64,000 nucleotides of DNA from the NCBI GenBank assembly GCA_964620125.1, contig CAZUGQ010000010.1, forward strand, positions 1 to 64,000. The letters run 5' to 3'. The first letter of the stretch is position 1, and every line of letters starts with the position of its first letter. The stretch comes from OLB6 sp964620125 (GTDB lineage: Bacteria > Bacteroidota > Ignavibacteria > Kapaibacteriales > Kapaibacteriaceae). The notes beneath the pieces were generated by a model. The model saw only the letters and a list, made by a program, of their open reading frames with translations. It did not search any database and was not told where the DNA came from. This document shows, piece by piece, positions 60,238 through 64,000 of the stretch. A program made the translations under genes and the position numbers.

Positions 60238-61194
60238 ATGATCATTCCAGAGTTCTGGCTTTACGTCGGCTTCCTCCTCCTTGTGGGCCTGCTGTTGGCG
60301 CTGGACCTTGGTGTTTTCAATCGAACGCCAAGGGTTGTATCTGTTAGTTCGGCTCTGGCCTGGACAACGTTCTGGATTACGCTCGCCCTCGCATTTAATG
60401 GAGTTGTGTACTACACGCGGGGTGCCGAAGCAGCTAAGGAGTTTTTTGCCGGTTACCTGCTGGAGCAGTCGCTATCGGTTGACAACATCTTCGTTATCAT
60501 TCTCATCCTTCGGTACTTCAAGGTTGCGCCACAGTACCACCACAAGGTATTGTTCTGGGGCATTGTGGGTGCTCTTGTAATGCGCGGCACGATGATCGCC
60601 ATCGGTGCTGCTCTCATCTCGGCCTTTTCCTGGATCTATTTTGTGTTTGGCGGATTCCTTGTTTTTACGGGTATCCGCATGGCGTTTGCTTCGGAGGATA
60701 CCCAGGATGTTGGTAACAATCGCGTTGTAAAACTCAGCCGCCGTTTTTTACGCGTAACTGACGAGTATCACCAGGAGCGGTTTCGTGTGCTCAAGAACAG
60801 ACAGTGGTACTTTACCCCGCTGTTTGTTGTGCTTCTCACGATTGAAGCTACCGACCTGGTTTTTGCCGTTGATAGTATCCCGGCAATCTTCGCCATTACC
60901 CATGATCCTTTCATCGTGTTCACCAGCAACATATTCGCAGTGATGGGTTTGCGAAGTCTGTTCTTTGCTGTTGCAGGCGTGATGCGCCTCTTTCACTATC
61001 TGAAGTTTGGTTTGAGCATCATCCTCACCTTTATTGGCGTGAAGATGTTCATACAGCCGTGGACTCACATTCCGGTTGAGTACGCACTTGCAATCATTGC
61101 CAGTGTACTCGGACTTAGCATCATTGCATCAATCGTCTTCCCAGAGAAAACGGTGTTAGGCAACACAGATGATAGTGAAGGGGCTGACGCATAG
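60238..61194 (+). CDS. TerC/Alx family membrane protein
   Basis: 318 residues with eight or nine helices. Family marks: D-L-G-V-F-N-R near 22-28, S-L-S-V-D-N-I-F-V near 79-87 and E-A-T-D-L-V-F-A-V-D-S-I-P-A-I near 202-216, holding the paired acidic residues of the metal path. TerC/Alx proteins are linked to manganese export and to metallation of exported proteins. It overlaps the NlpC/P60 gene by 26 bases. Confidence 0.93.
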   Translation: MIIPEFWLYVGFLLLVGLLLALDLGVFNRTPRVVSVSSALAWTTFWITLALAFNGVVYYTRGAEAAKEFFAGYLLEQSLSVDNIFVIILILRYFKVAPQYHHKVLFWGIVGALVMRGTMIAIGAALISAFSWIYFVFGGFLVFTGIRMAFASEDTQDVGNNRVVKLSRRFLRVTDEYHQERFRVLKNRQWYFTPLFVVLLTIEATDLVFAVDSIPAIFAITHDPFIVFTSNIFAVMGLRSLFFAVAGVMRLFHYLKFGLSIILTFIGVKMFIQPWTHIPVEYALAIIASVLGLSIIASIVFPEKTVLGNTDDSEGADA

Positions 61195-61639
61195 CTGGCT
61201 AACGCTGGGGCTCGTTGCAGGCATCTTCCTGGCCGCGTGTTCAAGTACAAGCCCAATAAGGAGCAGTGGCAATGCAGAGTTGGATGCCGTCCTAGAGCGA
61301 GCCTACGAGCTGCGAGGTACACCCTATTGTCCTGCTGGCCAAACACCGAAGTGCTTTGACTGTAGTGGCTTTGTGTACTACTGTATGCTGCAGGGCGGCA
61401 CCAAGGTTCCACGAACAACCAGTGATCTCTTTGCGATTGGCAAGCCCCTTAACAAGGACGAGATCCAACCCGGTGACCTTGTTTTTTTTAATACGTCTGG
61501 CAAAGGTATAAGCCATGTTGGCTTTTATGTGGGTGATGGGGCGTTCATCCACAGTTCAACGTCGAGTGGCGTGATCGTGAGCAAGCTGAGCGAGACCTAT
61601 TGGGAGCCTCGGTACATCGGTGCGAGGCGACTTAGGTAG
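61169..61639 (+). CDS. NlpC/P60 family lipoprotein (peptidoglycan hydrolase)
   Basis: 156 residues. Lipoprotein signal L-A-A-C (Cys24). Catalytic residues: Cys65 in F-D-C-S-G-F, His116 in S-H-V-G-F-Y-V-G and His128 in F-I-H-S-S. It is expected to cut stem peptides of peptidoglycan. An ATG at 61169 inside terC is the first in-frame start and gives a positively charged N-terminus; a later GTG at 61175 would also leave the signal intact. Confidence 0.92.
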   Translation: MIVKGLTHSWLTLGLVAGIFLAACSSTSPIRSSGNAELDAVLERAYELRGTPYCPAGQTPKCFDCSGFVYYCMLQGGTKVPRTTSDLFAIGKPLNKDEIQPGDLVFFNTSGKGISHVGFYVGDGAFIHSSTSSGVIVSKLSETYWEPRYIGARRLR

Positions 61640-61661
61640 CGCCTCCAACTCTCATACCGCC

Positions 61662-61683
61662 GTGAAGTAAAATCCTACTTCAC
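61662..61683. terminator. Hairpin between convergent genes
   Basis: Perfect 8-bp stem GTGAAGTA / TACTTCAC with loop AAATCC. It overlaps the stop codon of the minus-strand T9SS gene. No long T-run. Confidence 0.4.
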
Positions 61684-62985
61684 CACACTTACGCTTGCTG
61701 ACTCTGCTCCTCTTCCGGTGAAAGCGCAGACCCGATACATCCCTGGTGGTAGGTGGCTGAGGTTGAGAGTTACATTAGTTACGGGAGTTACGGGAGTTAC
61801 GGGAGTTACGGGGCTACCTGCGCTGCTTTGTACCTCATTGCCAAGAAGGTCGAACACGGTGATGTGTGAGATGTCCGCGTCGCATGATACATGTACGATA
61901 CCGGTGGAGGGGTTGGGGTAGAGGGAGAGAGAAAGAGATGAAAGATGAGGGATGAGGGTTGAGGGGTCCTGGACGGATACGGTCAAATCCAGTTTCATTA
62001 TAAGCCCTCCATCTCCTACGGCATACACAACGCCATCCAGAGTATGCATGGCATTGACAGATCTACCACCTGATGGAGCATTGGTATTAAGCCAAGTAGT
62101 TCCTCCATCGTTGGTGGAGTAGATGTTACCGGCGGTATCGCCAACGAAACCTCGGCGTTCGTCAGCAAACACAATCGTGTTTACGGTGTAGGGAAACACA
62201 AACGCGGTGGTGTCCCACGTTTTTCCGGCATCCCTCGTGAAGAACAGGCGCTTGTTCTTGTTGTACGCTGGTAGCGAATACCTGGAGTCCCGGTAGCCGC
62301 CAACCCAGCCAAAACCGTTACTTCCAATAAAGCAGACGCTCTTTATCGTGAAAAAAACCGCCTCATCAAGGCCGGTCCACGTAGAGCCCAACCAAGACTT
62401 TCCATTGTTGGTGGTTACTGACAAGTACGACTGCCAAATGGAATGGCCTTCATACCATCCGCCAGCAAACCCGATTGAGTCGTTAGCAAAAGAAAGTGAA
62501 TTGCAGTTTTTGAATGGAGCCTGCATACTAATGGGTGTCAGCCAGGTTTCTCCGCCGTCCTGTGTGATTATTGCCGCAATTCCATTCGGATTGTAGCCGA
62601 CTACAACGCCTGCACTATCACTTGTAAAGTGCACTGAGTGGAATGCCTCACCTGTCCATGTTGTAGCGTTCAAGCCCACGTCTTCCCATGACTTGCCACG
62701 GTCCGTGGTTTTGAAAATCGTCGTACCCACCACAAATCCCACACGATCAGTTGGAAAGAAAACGTCGTTCCATTTGCCCTTCAGGCCAATTTCTGACCAC
62801 GAAACCCCACCATCAGTCGATTCTAATGAGACCAAGGGCCCAACTGCCCAACCATATTCGCGATCAGTAAAGAACACGGATCGCAAATCGTGATCCTGCG
62901 AGACCTGTTGGATTTGCCACTGTGCCACTGCATTCGCGCACAACGCGACGATCATTAGAACCAAGCTGAATAAACTCCTTCGCAT
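61675..62985 (-). CDS. BNR/Ycf48-like repeat protein with T9SS sorting domain
   Basis: 436 residues. Signal peptide 1-21. Residues about 25-330 are BNR/Ycf48-like beta-propeller repeats: S-T-D-G-G-V-S-W, K-T-T-D-R-G-K-S-W, T-Q-D-G-G-E-T-W, T-N-N-G-K-S-W, T-R-D-A-G-K-T-W, T-N-D-G-G-T-T-W. The C-terminal type A T9SS domain (from about 352) has Y-P-N-P-S-T-G and L-P-P-G-M-Y, and contains a P-V-T tandem repeat encoded by a 9-base minisatellite. Exported protein; function unknown. Confidence 0.85.
   Translation of the reverse strand: MRRSLFSLVLMIVALCANAVAQWQIQQVSQDHDLRSVFFTDREYGWAVGPLVSLESTDGGVSWSEIGLKGKWNDVFFPTDRVGFVVGTTIFKTTDRGKSWEDVGLNATTWTGEAFHSVHFTSDSAGVVVGYNPNGIAAIITQDGGETWLTPISMQAPFKNCNSLSFANDSIGFAGGWYEGHSIWQSYLSVTTNNGKSWLGSTWTGLDEAVFFTIKSVCFIGSNGFGWVGGYRDSRYSLPAYNKNKRLFFTRDAGKTWDTTAFVFPYTVNTIVFADERRGFVGDTAGNIYSTNDGGTTWLNTNAPSGGRSVNAMHTLDGVVYAVGDGGLIMKLDLTVSVQDPSTLIPHLSSLSLSLYPNPSTGIVHVSCDADISHITVFDLLGNEVQSSAGSPVTPVTPVTPVTNVTLNLSHLPPGMYRVCAFTGRGAESASVSVVK
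61768..61812 (+). repeat. 9-base minisatellite in a T9SS sorting domain
   Basis: Four perfect copies of AGTTACGGG (61777-61812) plus one degenerate copy (61768-61776). On the coding strand they give a Pro-Val-Thr repeat. Copy-number change would keep the frame. Confidence 0.9.
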
Positions 62986-62987
62986 CT

Positions 62988-64000
62988 CTACCTCGCAAAC
63001 AGAACGGTTACTACTTGATGCTCCGCTGTACGCAGAACACAGAGATATGCGCCGGATGCGAGTGCCTGCTTCGTCAATGCAGTTGAATATGTACCGCGGT
63101 TGTGATAGTCACTTTCCAACACCGTTCGTACCAACATTCCATATGTATTGTACAGCTCAATCGCAACCATGCTAGGATTGTATAGAGTGAACCGTAGCTC
63201 CACCTGTTGGTCGAACGGATTTGGAATGGCACGTAGCTCTGGTGGATTTACTACTGGGCGGGTTGTGACGTCGCGATGGTCACCTACCGTATTTGCCTTG
63301 GCAACGTTCCAGCCTTCACAAGGCTCTTCAATGTAAGCTCTAAAGTAGCTACCGCGCCTAGCGCGGAACCGAGAACCGATGCGTATCACGTTCCCCGCCA
63401 CAAACTCAACATGGCCACCATTGCGGACAACCGTGGAATCCGGGTTCTTGCAGAGTGTGTCCGCACGAAGTTCGTAAAGAGCTTGAAACACATCAGGTGT
63501 CGAGAGCGAGTCGAATGTTCCACACACAAGAAGCGAATGGTCGTCATACACTCCTACAGCATTCCAGGCTTCAATCACCTGTGCTACGTCGCTAGAGTCA
63601 AGCGTTGAGTCGGCCAAGGCTGCCGCTATGGACCCTCGTCGTGCATCACCATATGTGGCTGTAGGGGTTAGGTAGTTGGTAAGGTTCTGGTAGGCAATAC
63701 GTGCTGCCTTTGCTCTGCCGATACCTTCTACGTTGAATTCGTACGGTCTGCAGGGATGTGTGTTGGTGTCAGCCCCACCATTGGCCAACAAGCAGAACCA
63801 TTTATTCTGAACGCCCGATCGAGGATAGGTATCGGGGCCCGGACTGCCAGTCCAGTTCGTGCCACCGTAGGTACCTGACCCACCTTGCGCTTCTGGCTGG
63901 CACATGTTGCGATTGAACAAGGAAGACATTGTGGGATCCACATCCTCTCCTATCAGAAAGTCATCGCACACCTTTGTTGAATCAAACTTGCTTTCGGCAT
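62988..64000 (-). CDS. Secreted protein with T9SS sorting domain (5' end missing)
   Basis: The frame is open to the edge of the window, so only the C-terminal ~336 residues are seen. The visible part has a helical region (Y-Q-N-L-T-N-Y-L, A-A-L-A-D-S-T-L-D) and a Cys-containing beta section (N-G-G-H-V-E-F-V-A-G-N, a G-S-R-F-R-A strand typical of a domain that often precedes T9SS tails). The final ~80 residues are a type A T9SS sorting domain (A-I-P-N-P-F, N-T-Y-G-M-L-V, S-G-A-Y-L-C-V). Starts 2 bases before the BNR gene. Function unknown. Confidence 0.8.
   Translation of the reverse strand, partial: AESKFDSTKVCDDFLIGEDVDPTMSSLFNRNMCQPEAQGGSGTYGGTNWTGSPGPDTYPRSGVQNKWFCLLANGGADTNTHPCRPYEFNVEGIGRAKAARIAYQNLTNYLTPTATYGDARRGSIAAALADSTLDSSDVAQVIEAWNAVGVYDDHSLLVCGTFDSLSTPDVFQALYELRADTLCKNPDSTVVRNGGHVEFVAGNVIRIGSRFRARRGSYFRAYIEEPCEGWNVAKANTVGDHRDVTTRPVVNPPELRAIPNPFDQQVELRFTLYNPSMVAIELYNTYGMLVRTVLESDYHNRGTYSTALTKQALASGAYLCVLRTAEHQVVTVLFAR

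Overview
The window is a stretch of bacterial chromosome at roughly 50% G+C, densely coded on both strands, with genes cut at both ends and one 10-N assembly gap at 13253-13262. It looks like a member of the FCB/Bacteroidota superphylum, perhaps a Kapabacteria-, Ignavibacteria- or Chlorobi-like lineage. The evidence is several secreted proteins with C-terminal type IX secretion (T9SS) sorting domains, families typical of that group (DUF4199, DUF4286, DUF4856, DUF3108), and TAnnTTTG -7 promoter boxes in front of many genes. The phylum assignment is inference; there is no rRNA gene in the window.

Layout: 1-7423 is a tight three-gene surface module (giant repeat fibre protein cut at its 5' end, small T9SS-tail protein, double-OmpA protein). 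7413-13199 (minus) is a metal-uptake cassette: DUF4856 lipoprotein, imelysin-like lipoprotein, HTTM membrane protein and TonB receptor, preceded by a duplicated 13-bp operator candidate at the gap. 13323-16936 holds an AsmA-like protein, a degenerate HUH (IS200/REP-type) protein, two DUF4199 membrane proteins and a hairpin array. 17015-23517 holds gcvT, rlpA-like, mannose-1-P guanylyltransferase, a barrel protein, tRNA-Ile(CAT), and a DUF2130 / DUF3108 / LolA-like string. 23588-30356 (minus) holds a 1.36-kresidue Ig/beta-helix T9SS protein with a probable sigma-54 promoter, and an M1 aminopeptidase. 30419-37436 (plus) holds crcB, small MscS, msrA, copA, a DUF3109 protein, rpoN and a helix-turn-helix regulator. 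37465-42233 (minus) holds nadC, adenine deaminase, nadK, DUF1844 and pfkA. 42459-49278 (plus) holds pstSCAB-phoU followed by rfbA, nhaA and a DUF4286 gene. 49320-60189 (minus) holds a ferredoxin, large MscS, sanA-like, thrS, a PD40-OmpA protein, a secreted cyclophilin, an UppP-cyclophilin fusion and polA. 60238-61639 holds terC and an NlpC/P60 lipoprotein. 61675-64000 (minus) holds two more T9SS-tail proteins, the last one cut at its 5' end. No intergenic stretch exceeds 300 bases.

How the genes fit together: the window combines core metabolism (glycine cleavage, NAD synthesis, glycolysis, phosphate uptake, threonyl-tRNA synthesis, DNA repair) with an envelope programme (T9SS cargo, OmpA anchors, lipoprotein carrier-like, peptidoglycan-active proteins). 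The most unusual items are a 22-copy octamer (AGGGGGCT), the UppP-cyclophilin fusion, the sigma-54 promoter of the giant cargo gene, several apparently leaderless promoters, and the degenerate HUH protein with hairpins nearby.
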